A stretch of 64,000 bases of DNA. It comes from Sphagnum compactum. Its lineage: Eukaryota; Bryophyta; Sphagnopsida; Sphagnales. Both the position numbers and the translations under genes were made by a program. The stretch lies in assembly GCA_965153455.1 (NCBI GenBank), contig OZ234497.1:10230001-10294000 (forward strand). Direction: 5' to 3'. A model generated the notes under the pieces. That model was not told where the DNA came from. It did no database searches and was given only the letters and a program-made list of their open reading frames with translations. Position 1 is the stretch's first letter. Each line of letters starts with the position of its first letter. This document shows, piece after piece, positions 35,174-46,745 of the stretch.

Positions 35174-38100
35174 ACATGCTGCCACGGAGGTTGAGAGCAA
35201 CATATCGGGAAATGGGCATGCCAGACAAATCAGACTCTTCATCAACTCATTCTTCATCAAATGACTAATCTGCTCATGATGAAGGTGTCTCTCAACCAGT
35301 TCAGGAAGCACCACTGCCTGCAAACCAAGAACAAGCAATGGATGACTTCATGGTAGACTGGTTTGGACTTGACATAGTTGATGATATGTCTGGCAACCCA
35401 CATGATGAAGGAGCCAATGCAGATGATCCACGTCATCAACATACTGCCCAGGCACAACGGCAGTGGCAAGAGGCGAAGGCACATGCTCAAACACCTATTT
35501 TTCAAGGTGCAAGGTCAAGCCGTTTAGCAGCCATACTGGGGTTGTTAAACATCCAAGCAAAACACAAGGCAAGCAATACTATGTTGTCAGACATTTTTCA
35601 GATTTGTCATAGCCTCTTGCTACCTAAGGAAAATGTTTTGCTAGGATCTTGGAAGGAGGCTAAAAAGATCTTATCCTCCATAGGCATAGAGTATCAAATT
35701 GTCCATGCATGTGTTAATGACTGCATGTTATTTCATGGGAACAATGCCCATTTAATGGAGTGCAGTACATGTGAAGAGGCTCGATATGATCCTCAAATGC
35801 TTACAGAGAAGGTGCCCAGGAAATCAGTAAGGTGGTTTCCCATTATTCCTCGCTTGCTGCACATGTATTGATGTACAGACTTGGCCGAGTTAATGGTTTG
35901 GCATAAGGAACATCGATCAGAGCTTGGTGTTATGAGGTTACCGGTTGGCTCTCCTGCTCACAAGCATGTGGAGTCAACATGGCCAGAGTTTGAGCGTGAC
36001 CCTAGGCATGTGAGGTTGGGGTTAGCATCAGATGGTGTTAGTCCACATTCACTTGGAGGAAAGGGACGACCTACCTCTGTTTGGCCAGTTGTTGTCATGA
36101 ATTACAACCTTCCTCCGTGGTTGTCTATGAAAAAAGGATTTTTGCTGCTTTCTCTTATTATCCCAGGGCCAAGTAAGGTGAAAAACCTAGACACCTACTT
36201 AGCACTAGTGGTCGATGAGCTCAAAACATTGTGGGATGGAGTATGGGCATATGATGGGAGGAAGACCACTGGAGGAATACCACGTGTATTCAAGTTGAGG
36301 GCAATCTGCATGTGGACAATGCATGATTATCCTGGTAAGAAATCATGCACATGCCTCTATATATTTCTTTATTATTTTGTTTTGTGATTATTTGTTGTTC
36401 TAATATTCCGTTCTTCTACAATCAGGGTTTGGTTTTGTAAGTGGGCTGCAAACTCAAGGCTACAAGGCCTGCTCTACATGTGGCCCAAGTTTCGAGGACA
36501 TGGCTAAATACTCAAGCCATCTTCGCAAAATTGTTTACCTTGGCCATACAAAGTTTCTTCCACTGGGACATGATATGAGATCAGACCCACTTTTATTTTC
36601 ATCTTTTGACATGCCTTATGGTGATGAGCGTGATATTCCAGAAGCTACCACTTTTGCATATTGGAGGGATGTGGCCAATAGAGTTATTGACCTAAATGAT
36701 TCTATGGTGTTTGAGGGTAGTGGATTGACAAGGTGGGGTATACTCAACAGCTTGCCTTACTGGGGTGAGCTGAAAATACGTCATCTCTTGGACCCCATGC
36801 ACATTGAGGGAAATGTGGGAAAGGCTATCATAAAACAGCTCTATGGAAAGAAGGACAGTAACTTTAGGGAGGCCTGTGAGGATTTTAAGAGGCATCCCGA
36901 TGTGTGGATTAATGTTGATCCTAACACAGGTATTGAGCATCGACCATCAGCTCCATGGACACTTATTACACAAGAAAGAAGAGACTTTCGAAATCGCATA
37001 GGAGAGATGCGATTCCCTACAGGTTTGAACTTTGATGGCAAGGGTTGAATTTAGAAGTACTCTATTGCTTTTATTTATATTTAAATCTGTATGCCTTATA
37101 CTGGAAAAAGAGTTTGAAGTATAGAATGTTATCTGTTGGATGTCTAGAATACTTTTGTATAATTTTATGGTACCTTGTTGCAGGTTATGGAGCTAATCTT
37201 CAAAAAGCTTTTGGTAGGGACGATGACCACAAGTGGCCAAGGTATCTCAAGACACATGACTATCATCGTTTACTGCAACACATATTGCCTGTGGCAATAA
37301 TAGGCTTAGCTAGTGCAGAAGTACAAGATGCTCTTTGGTCATTGGGATATTTGTTGAGATGGGTATGCTCAAAGGAGTTATTTGTAGAGGAGATTCCAAG
37401 AATGAGGATAATAGCAGCAGAGGTGGTATGCAAGTTGGAAAAGGCCTTCCCTCCATCATTATTTGATTGTCAAGTGCATTTACTAGTTCACCTTGTGGAT
37501 GAGATAGCCATTGCTGGTCCTGTGCATTGTTAGTGGATGTATTGGCTTGAAAGATATATGGCAGTATTAGAAGGTTATGTCCGTAACCATGCACGAGTGG
37601 AGGGAAGCATGGCAGCAGGACACTTGGCAGCAGAGAGCATGTTTTATTGCACCAACATCTTGGCCACTATAGATCCATCATGTCCTCATGTCTGGATGGA
37701 AGAAAGAGAAGAGGAAGAAGACCGTTTGACTGGTGCCATCAAAACACGTATGTTATTACCTACAGAGTTAATTCAGCTGACCACATTCATGTTGAATAAT
37801 AGCAATGTCATGGAAGAGTGGAGGAACTTATATGAGAATGCCAAAAGTATGAGTGGGAGATCAAGGATTTTTCCTACGTTTCATAAGTACATGAAAGAGA
37901 AGTTGGTTGAAGTGGATCAATTGTTGGCACAAGGAGAAAATATAGCATGTTTTCCAGAGATCACAGATGATGTTCGCACCATGGTTCATGGACCACTGAG
38001 AGTTGTGACAACACGTTCAGCAATGTGGACACAAGGAAGACATTTCAGGTATTCATTTTTTCTATTTCATTAGGCATATTAATTCATCTTCATATTCCAG

Positions 38101-38685
38101 ACAAGTTTTTTAGAATGTTCTAGGATGATTTTTATGGGCATGAAGTTTCTATTATCATATAAGTTTAGGACTCATAATGCCTAACACAATATTAATTTCA
38201 GGATTTCCAGTTTGGATGAAAAAAGGGGCCGCACCTTTGACTGTGGAGTTCAAGGGCAATTCATTCAGGACTCTAGAAGCAGTCGGCATGACAGGAATAT
38301 TGTTCGAGATATTGTGCCACATTATGGAAAGCTGGAAGAGATCTTGGTGGTATTTTATGATGCACATTCAAAGTTTGAAGAGTATGTGTTTAAGTGCAAG
38401 TGGTTTAAAGTGAACCTTGCTGGTGCAAATTGCACTGTAGTTCAGGATGAGTGCGGACACACACGGTTAAAGACATCTGCCACCAGTTATTAGCCATCTC
38501 ATTGGCAAACTTCAGAGCCATTTACTTTTCCCAGTCATGTAGAACAATGCTTTTATCTTCCTTATCCCCCAAACCCAGAGGAGTGTTCACTTGTTGTCAC
38601 ATATGTGCCACGGTCCCGTTCTATTCTAGGTGAGAAACCAGAGGTTGTGTTTACAACCTCTGAGGTGGATGATGACCACGGATAA
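35174..38685 (+). pseudogene. TNP2-type CACTA transposase (TNP2, DUF4218, DUF4216)
   Basis: Exons 35174-36334, 36426-37043, 37184-38048 and 38202-38685 join in frame (donors GTAAGA, GTTGAA and GTATTC; acceptors ATCAG, TGCAG and TTCAG). The TNP2 part shows VHACVNDCMLFHG, KVPRKSVRWFPIIPRL, HVRLGLASDGVSPHS, VMNYNLPPWLSMKKGF, CSTCG and LGHTKFLPLGH. DUF4218 follows (HILPVAIIGLA, LVHLVDEIAIAGPVH, WLERYMAVLEGYVRNHARVE), then DUF4216 (GKLEEILVVFYDAH, VFKCKWFKVN, FPSHVEQCFYLPYPPNPEE). TNP2 is taken to be the catalytic transposase of CACTA elements. Stops are TAA 35266-35268, TGA 35869-35871, TAG 37531-37533 and TAG 38491-38493, so no full protein can be made without readthrough. An ATG at 35176 could start it alone. 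The exon starting at 35174 also joins in phase to the SET exon ending at 35030. Confidence 0.88.
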
Positions 38686-38929
38686 TGTACTACTCATTAA
38701 TTTTATGCAAATTGCCATTGAGGCTTGTGATTCTATATTACTGCACAATGTTCAATGTGTCATTTTCTGCCTATTCTACTCCATTGTGTAATTTTATTTT
38801 TAAGAATAGGAGCACTGCTATGCGTACTTTATTGATATTTTCACTCAGTCTACTAAGGCAACATAGATTATAATAATGGTTAAGTGGATTTATAGCTTCC
38901 ATTTGGTCTAAAAGATTTTTTATTTTTTT

Positions 38930-39476
38930 ATGGCGTTTTGAGAATCAGATGACATAGCAAAACCCTTTTGCGAAACTTCCTTCTCCAATAACCCTTTCAC
39001 TACTTTGCGAGCTAACTCACATCGCACCTTGCGATACGTCCACCACCGGAAAGTTTTGTAAAAATTTGTGATGAGGTTTGCGATACATATTGAAACGCAA
39101 ACTGCGAGGCGCCACATACCGCACGTTGCAATGTGTTGTGGATCTCAAAGTCTGTAGCGATACTCTGTGTATTGTAAAGGTTGCGATGTTTTGAGTATGA
39201 TTAAATGTTGCGAAGGGTGGAATTTCGCTACGGTGGACAGAGACTGAGCGGATTGCAAAGTTTTGTTTGTTGTGTATCTCGCAAAAATGCTGCGATGATT
39301 AAAGGTTCATTCTAAATTTGCGATGAATGGTGCGCCACAAGTTGCGATGCGGAACGCATCGCAAATTTGGCAAAAAAATTTTCCTTCGCAAACCCTTCAG
39401 GTTTTTTGTTTTTCTTTCGCAAAACCTTCAGATTTTTTGTTTGGCCCTTCGCAAAAGGGCACAATATGTAGTAGTG
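38930..39476. repeat. Right subterminal TTGCGA motif array of CACTA C
   Basis: About 13 copies of TTGCGA or TCGCAA occur in both orientations in the last 550 bases before the right terminus, mirroring the left array. Confidence 0.8.
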
Positions 39477-39479
39477 TTT

Positions 39480-40263
39480 GTAACAGAATGCCTCATTTGA
39501 TTGAGAACATATTTCAAATTGATCTAAAAATACTGATTAGGGAAAATTAGGGAAAATTCTATTGTTTTTGAAAAAAAAACTTTAGGCATGGAAACAAAGA
39601 TAGACCCTAAATATACCTCAAATCAAATGCATGCCAAGAAATGCAGCCTTCCCAATCACATTTGATGATATAAATTGTTATTTCCACAAACCATCGTTGT
39701 CACCGCACTAGTTGTTGTAGCACGAACATATGAACTAAGAAAAAGAAGAAGCCACCATTGTTGTCATCTAAGCCTTAAAATAAAACTAGTTAAAAGTGCT
39801 CACAATGTAAACATTCCCAACAAAAATTGTTCTAAATTTTTTTGTTCAACTGTGAAACTAAATAACTTAAGGTAAGTTTCTAAATTTTTTTTTATGCGAC
39901 AGTCCCTATCCCATGTGGGGGACAAGGCCCAACAAAAGGACGATGTGACATTTGATAGGAGAAACAAGAATCACTAATTCTACTAACTTAAATTTTTTTG
40001 CCATTCCTTGCCATCTTGTTGTTTGCATTGATGCAAGTAAGTGATCTTTATGATCTTTGTATCCAAGTAAGCATTTATTCCTTTTTTTGTATTACAAGTT
40101 CTACATGTGGGTTTGAGCTTTGAGTGTTTAAGGTTTTGCTTTGTTCTACTTCTTTTACATTGTGTTTTGTTGAGTTTTAAATGTGAGTTCGATGCAAAAC
40201 ACGCATTATATTTCACTAAGCTTTGTTTTGCCAAGTATTTTGATTGTCAAATTGTGTCTAAAG
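39480..40263. other. AT-rich spacer
   Basis: No gene or transposon end was recognised beyond the element C target duplication at 39477-39479. Confidence 0.4.
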
Positions 40264-40498
40264 GAGCTTTGTTTTGTCAAAACCTAAAAATGGAACTTGT
40301 TTTGCTAAGCTACAATCATTTGAGCTCTCATGTGTTTTTGCTTGTAAAGGCAGTCATGAGTTTACTTTGTTCTTAAAGAACTTTTGTTTTGCCAAAACCT
40401 TAAAACAAAATTTATTTTATTGAGCTACAATCCCATATGCTCTCATGCATTTTTGCTTATGAAGATGATCACGTGTTTGCTATGTTTTGCTCTTGAAG
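40264..40498. repeat. Tandem repeat, about 117 bp x 2
   Basis: Two diverged direct copies (about 40264-40378 and 40379-40498) share TTTTGTTTTGYCAAAACCT, then GAGCTACAATC-like and TCTCATGNNTTTTTGCTT phrases in the same order. A partial third copy may precede them. The array lies just upstream of the hAT-like remnant. Confidence 0.7.
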
Positions 40499-40820
40499 GT
40501 AGTCTCACAACTTATGCACATTTTGCTTTATGTTGAATTCAATCAAACATATGTTTTGTCAAAATTTCACATCATGCTTACAATCATTACATTTTTATTG
40601 TGTTGCCTTCAATTCAATATTCTTGTGTTTTGTTGCATATTAATGAATTTGGATTGGGATGGTGTAGGTTGGGTGAGTGAAAAAAAAAAACCATCGACAT
40701 ATTCTTTTTTGTGAATTACTAATTTTTATGATTTTTTTTGCTAAAGGTGGGGTGGGATTTGAAACAAGTGAATTAGCTAGTGGAAGAGAGCTAGCTAAGG
40801 AGATTTTGCAAGCACAAGCA

Positions 40821-42130
40821 TGACAACATCTTCATCTTCTTTAATTGGAGGTAAATCAAAGGTTTTAACTTGGTTGGAACAAGAGAAAATATGTAGGCTT
40901 TCTTCAAGCTCCATGATTATGTTGTTGTATGAACTAAATCTCAATAGATGAGATGTGTTGCATGTCATAATGTCAAAAAAAATCTAATTGAGTTGTATAA
41001 AAAACTACCCATGATTGAAAAGGGCTACTTATGTACAACAAAGACCATGGCACAATTGCCATGATGCATGTTACCTCAAAACACTCAAAGGTGTTGGCTT
41101 TTTACCAAAAAAATAATAATTTAACACCTAATGTTCAATAGCCTCACAAGAAGAGAAAAAAACCAATTTGCAACCTCCACCATTGATTTTTTCAGCAATG
41201 GAATGCCTTATAAAAAAGATGACCTTGTTAAGAAGCATTTCTTGAGGACCTAATCTTATGCATCACTAAAAGGTATTAGTTTTGATTTCAACTAAAAACA
41301 TATGGTTTAGGAGGTTGGTCAATGTGGTCAGGTTATGTTTCAAAGTAAATGACACATTTTCAAATGAGGTAATCCTTAACATGGTCAAAAAGAACATGGG
41401 ATGTCATGGTCTTCTTGCCCTTGTTGAAGCTACCACAATCAATACAACATTCGACCTTTGAATGTCATGAAGTGGGTTTGATTATCAATTACATTACTAA
41501 AAAATGGGAAACATGTCATATAATGATAGGCATTTTTGAGGTTCATGAAACTTCAAAAGCTACATGACTATACAATTGAAGGATTAGCCTATTCAATTTG
41601 GTTTATAGAACAAGGTCATAACATATTTGAAAGATGAAGGTGCCAATTTGAACACCTTCACAATTACACTAATGAATACAATGTCATGCATTCCATTCAT
41701 GTTATTATACCACATTCTATGGGTGTGTGATGTCCAAATGTTATCAATATGTTACTAATGATTTAAAAGTGTGTGCCAAAATGAGAGACGTTTTAATAAA
41801 TAAAATGCAATCTTCTCTTTAAAAGACTATTAGTACCCAAAAAAATTGGAAAGGGGAGTAAGTGTGGGCTAGAGCTTGCAAAAATGCATCTCTTGCCCTT
41901 GAAAGTTGAAAACTTTTGTCAAGATTCGATTCACATTGAACTTCATTTTTCTCAAAAAATAGTTTGGAATTCAAAGGCACCATCAATTTGTGTTATTCAT
42001 TGCAAACCATTGCCTTGTAAATATATTTCTTGGTCCACAAACATGGCTTGTGGCACAAGAAATTAATGAAAATTTGACTTTTGTGGTCACCCAATGAGTT
42101 ATGAACTAGTTTCACAACTATTGGTTGTCA
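40821..42130 (+). pseudogene. Decayed hAT-like transposase
   Basis: A broken reading frame starts at an ATG (40821) with a Ser-rich lead and SKVLTWLEQEKI. It continues through NMVKKNMGCHG, VEATTINTTFDL, VITYLKDEGANLNTFTI (about 41614-41665), QYVTNDLKVCAKMRDV (about 41745-41790) and a KTIS...KNWKGE...VWARACKNASL segment. The order and the pieces KDEGANL and A/T-NDLKVC match hAT-superfamily proteins of plants as I remember them. Many stops and frameshifts interrupt it. Terminal inverted repeats and an 8-bp target duplication were not found. It is a dead fragment; the right boundary is approximate. Confidence 0.6.
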
Positions 42131-45100
42131 TTTGATGCAATTTCTACAACCATGAACATGTGTTGTATGTCAATGTACAACATAAATTTTCATGTGATTT
42201 TAGGTCAAATAACATAGGTGTGCATTTTATGCAAATTACATGTGATTTCATGAATTAATGGTTTTTTTTCAAATTAACATGTTTTTAATTAGGTTTTCTA
42301 TTTGATGTTGATTATAACTTGGATATTTTGAACCTAAGCGCTTGCGCATCTTGGCAATCACATGAAACATGAAATTTTAAATGTGTTAAAACCGTTTTTG
42401 GGATTTGTCTAATCATACCAACCCCGAAATGCACATAACATACTTGTGTTTATGATAGACCTATGGTTTAAAAACTTGTAGTTTATTGCATATTTGTGGG
42501 CCTTTATACAACTACACATATTGGCACAATGTATGATCATGAAGTTTTGATGTTTTGTTGATGACTATCTACAACAAACTCGCACCAACCCTTGTCATTG
42601 TTGAACCTATTATTAATATTGCACTTAGGGAAGACACTCAATCCTGCCATATGGCAAGGGTCATCATTAGTTTGAAACAATGTCAACTTGGCATTGACAA
42701 CTTGAAAAAAATGGTTCTAACTTGAAGAAATGATTAGAGGATCCCACCTCTAGGTGTTCAAATCAATTGAAAAATATTTGAACATTGAAGACGGTCTTGT
42801 TGAAGAGAATGAAGAGATGGTTGTTGATTTTAACTTATTTGAAAAAGGTTGAAGTCACATTGGTGGTAGTAGATGGGTTAGTGCTAAAAATGAAACCATT
42901 TCCATATTTTGTGTTGCCTTAATATTATGAAAGAAACTTTTTTGGTGATTTGATTTGAAGAATTGTTCAAATTGATTGGTCTTTTTGGTTTGTTTTACAA
43001 ATGGATTGCCACTAATGTTGTATGGGCAGGCACCATGATGGACTTCCCAAAAGGCGTAGTAAAATGGTTCAATGATGGAATGAGAAAGAATAGTGAAGTA
43101 GATTGTTGTCATTTTGTGAGCAATTAGCAATGTGTTTTTTTCTTGGGGGTTGAGTGTGTTGGGGTACCCATGTTATAATTAGTTTTCATCTTGCATCTCA
43201 TCTTTATTTTTTCATTTCCACTATCCAACGTCATGTCGGGACTTTATTTGTGTGTTTGTGTTAGCTAGGTTTTTGTGTTGGAATTTTCAATTAGTCAAGA
43301 TGACATTTTTTTTGTTTTTCTACCACTCTCGCAATTAGCAATGTCTTTTTAGTTTTTGATATTTGGTGATTGTGTTGGGGCTTTGGTGTTGCAAATAATT
43401 AATGAATCAATTCGACATGATGGCATCTTCCTATTTTTGTTGCCAATCTTTAGGCAATTGGTCATGTGCATTTTTGTGTTGAATGTTTTTTTTTTAAATC
43501 GGGGATTTCATGTTGTAATTAGTTAATTGATCATGGTGTCTTCTTGCTTTTGGTGCCACTTTCTATGTGATTGGCAAGGGACGTTAATTTGAGGTTTTTG
43601 TTTGTTGTTGTCCATCATGTAATTATTGGGCTTCGTTTGAAAACATGGTTAGATTTATTTATTTTTGTTCCTATGACATGTCACAAAGCTATGTATTTGC
43701 TACCATTATCTTAGTGTTGAGGTTTATGTGTTTTGGGTAGTTAGTTGGTTATGCTTGGTGTGTTATATGTTTGTTTAATGTGCTACCACCCTCTAAGCAA
43801 TAAGCCTTGAGAAAGCTTGTTCCAATCTAGTGGCATGTGATGAAAGTTATGTCCAATCTAAGAGGACTTCCACTTTACGTTGAATTTGCAACTCAAGAAG
43901 GACAAACTATAATTCAATTCAATCTCACTTGGAAATTGTAGCATCATTAGAGTAGCATTGTCGGCTTGCATAGATTACATTTATAATACATCAATTGTTT
44001 AAACAATTTTATTGTCAAGTTGAATGAGGATATTTGACACCACGTTTGTGTTTATAAGGCTTGTTACATCCCAAGTAAATTTGACAAGGCATCTGTTCTT
44101 TGAATCATCCATGTGTTTATGATTGGTGTATGATGGTTTTGAGTTTTGAATATGGTTTTGCCAATATGTATGCCTAAGTTGATGTTTGAAAAGATGTCAC
44201 TTATCCACACATAATATGCATGCCTAGATGCTTTAAGAAAACTGATCTATGTGCATGGCCAAAGCGCTTAATTTTTCAAGAAAATATAACTAGACTAGGT
44301 GCTACAAACTTGACATATGCATTTAAAAAAAATGCCCTACTTGTTGGGTATGGTTGAAAGTGCATAGCTGGCCAACGCTCGTCAACACCCCATCTCCATA
44401 GTACCAAGCAAGTGGGTTCAATGATACTAGTGTAGCCAGTGCCGTTGGCCCAAATGCGCACTGGTTACCCACCTAATTATAAGAAAACCATTTCTTATAA
44501 TTTAATTGAATTTTCAGTGACAAAAACTACTCAAAATTCAATATCTCCCACACCTTAAGTCTAAAAATTTGCAAATCACCTTCATTAAATCCTACTCACC
44601 GAGTGCACGCCCAAATTCCACTATTATTTTTTGTTTTGGTTTTAATGAATTTTCAGTGAAAAAATTGCTCAATATTAAGTTACTTCTCCACTATAGGTCA
44701 AAACATTATGAACCCAAGTCGGTGCACGCCTACTCATCAAAGGCTTTCCAACAACACCAAGAGCACAGCAAGAGACACCATGGTTTGGGAGATCTCAGTG
44801 TGACAAACAAACAAATCAAATCAAACATACTACCTTCCTGCATAGATAGATGTGAGTTCACCAGAATCCTTTGATATTTGCCTCTCTCATCTGTACAGTA
44901 TCTCAAACCTTATGTTAGACCTACATATCCAGGAACAAATCATAGATGTTGACAGACTAAATCGTGTGCCAGAGACACATAGTTAATAGAAATAAATTAT
45001 GGAAGTGTAGATAGATGGAGTTTTGGTTGTGATGAAACCAGAACTCCTGTTCTCCTGGATTCATTTCAGTGGTGAATGTCCATGCAGCTGACATGATAGG

Positions 45101-46540
45101 AGAGTTGAGTATGCATCCTTGAGGAATTCTATCCAAGTCACAAAACAAAAACCCTGAACTTGTGTACCCTCAGTTGATAGTTCACACACCAAAACTGAGC
45201 ATGGGTGGGCACCTTTATGAGCATGCATTTCCTGCATTAGATGTTGTGTTGTAGCGTTGAAGGTTTTCAGTCTATTTCGAAGGGCAATTGAAACCCCCTG
45301 AGGTTTGCTTTGTCTACTGCTGAATTCTCTAGCTTCAAACAATTCTTTACTTCTACCAAGATGATTAGGAAACTGTTTCCATATATATAGAGCTTCACCC
45401 AGTCATCTTGATTATCCATTTGCTTCATGCAGCCCCAGAACCAGGATGTTGCACCTAACATTATTCATTTTATGAGTCAACTGCTGAGGAACCATAAGCA
45501 CAAAGCTCTACAAAAGTGTGAAATTTTTTCGTCATTCTTTGGATTGGAACCAAATAGAGAGTTTGTGAATTCATGTAGTGAAACTTCTCAACAAAGCAGT
45601 GAAAGGTTAAATTTGTTACTTTCCGTATCTGGTTAGCAACATGCTTGTTGCTTGTGTCAGTTTTCAGTCAGCGAGCTTTCTATGTCTTGGAACTCTGGCA
45701 AGCATGGCAACTCAAACCTGCAAGTGACCTGCAAGTGTCCTGCGTGTGAGTACAAACACATACCTAGCCTTTATGGAAAGAGGAAGCTGGGGGGGTCTTC
45801 TTTATGTGAAAACACACACAACTCACCAGTTAGTACAATTTAACACTCACAGATGTAAACTTTTCTCCTTTTAACCATCTATGAGAATGAAAACTTCTGG
45901 TGTGAATGCCTTGTCAAATCGACCAAGACCCAAGGCAACTGCACATTTGAGAGATTGCAAATTCTCACATTCGAGAGAGATTGTAAACTTTTGAGGCTCC
46001 AATCGATAACAGGTTTGCAACTCATTGTTTCCATCAAGGACTTAATAACTAGAGCCTTAAACAATGCCTATCAGAGAATGTTCTATTAAATGATAAAACT
46101 TTTCATGCAAATAATCCACAGACAAATGCATTATCTAATATTAAAGCAACTAAACCATGTGAACCCTGGGAATTTGACATATGAATATTCAACACAGGTG
46201 CTCATCCAAAAATAGATTAGGAAGTAATTTGGGGTTCTAAAATTAGACGAAGGCATGCAGCCTTCGTGGAAAAACAAAAAGGCTCTACCAAGAAAACAAA
46301 GACCGTAGGGATAGGAATACAGTAGACAGCAAACTGCAGATTGCATGCCCACAAGATTTGGGGTAGCGTGGCCCAGATCAACTCATTGTGGAACACTACT
46401 GAAAGACTTTCAAGATTTGCTAACTTCCAGAACTTGAAAGTGGGTTTTAGATGATTGTGGGATCATAACTTCTGTTTTTCACTTGATATTTCAATGTTTT
46501 ATACAATGGGTTTCAATGGGGCCTGAAGTACTGACCTTCA
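42131..46540. other. Intergenic; weak repeats, no gene recognised
   Basis: The first kilobase may contain further decayed hAT sequence (a Glu-rich stretch at about 42790-42850). At about 43117-43580 three loosely similar 110-130 bp units share GCAATTAGCAATGTN and TAATTAGTTNAT-like phrases. From 44.5 kb on the DNA is less AT-rich and resembles the phytochrome flank, but no open frame gives a recognisable domain. Confidence 0.35.
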
Positions 46541-46745
46541 GAGTCTTCAAACAAGATCTGGTGTATCCACCTTAGTTTAGTCACAGGCTACCCTGGGCTG
46601 CCTCACAAAGCCAAAACAACTTCACTATTAAACTTTGGAGTCTTCAAATGGGATCTGGTGTATCTACCCCAGTTTATTCACAGACTACCATGGGCTTGCC
46701 TTACCACAAGCTGCCTCGTGAAACCAATATACCTTAACTGCTAAA
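46541..46745. repeat. Tandem repeat, about 97 bp x 2
   Basis: GAGTCTTCAAA followed by GATCTGGTGTAT and AGTTTA-TCACAG-CTACC segments occurs from 46541 and again from 46638. The copies are in direct orientation and moderately diverged, about 1.9 kb beyond the phytochrome stop codon. Confidence 0.8.

Larger units (their letters stand above)
30062..39476. mobile_element. CACTA (En/Spm) element C, with SET-TNP2 gene
   Basis: The left end is CACTACAACAAAAGAGGGC; the right end read on the minus strand is CACTACTACATATTGTGCCC. Both are flanked by TTT (30059-30061 and 39477-39479), a clean 3-bp target duplication. The 9415-bp interior has dense TTGCGA/TCGCAA motifs at both ends, a minus-strand three-exon gene of unknown function that looks intact, and a divergent plus-strand gene encoding SET and TNP2-family segments. 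A 0.7-kb tandem duplication covers the promoter between them. This matches the two-gene plan of autonomous CACTA elements (a DNA-binding protein plus a TNP2-type transposase). The SET domain is unusual, and the plus-strand gene is interrupted, so the copy is probably no longer autonomous. Confidence 0.93.
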
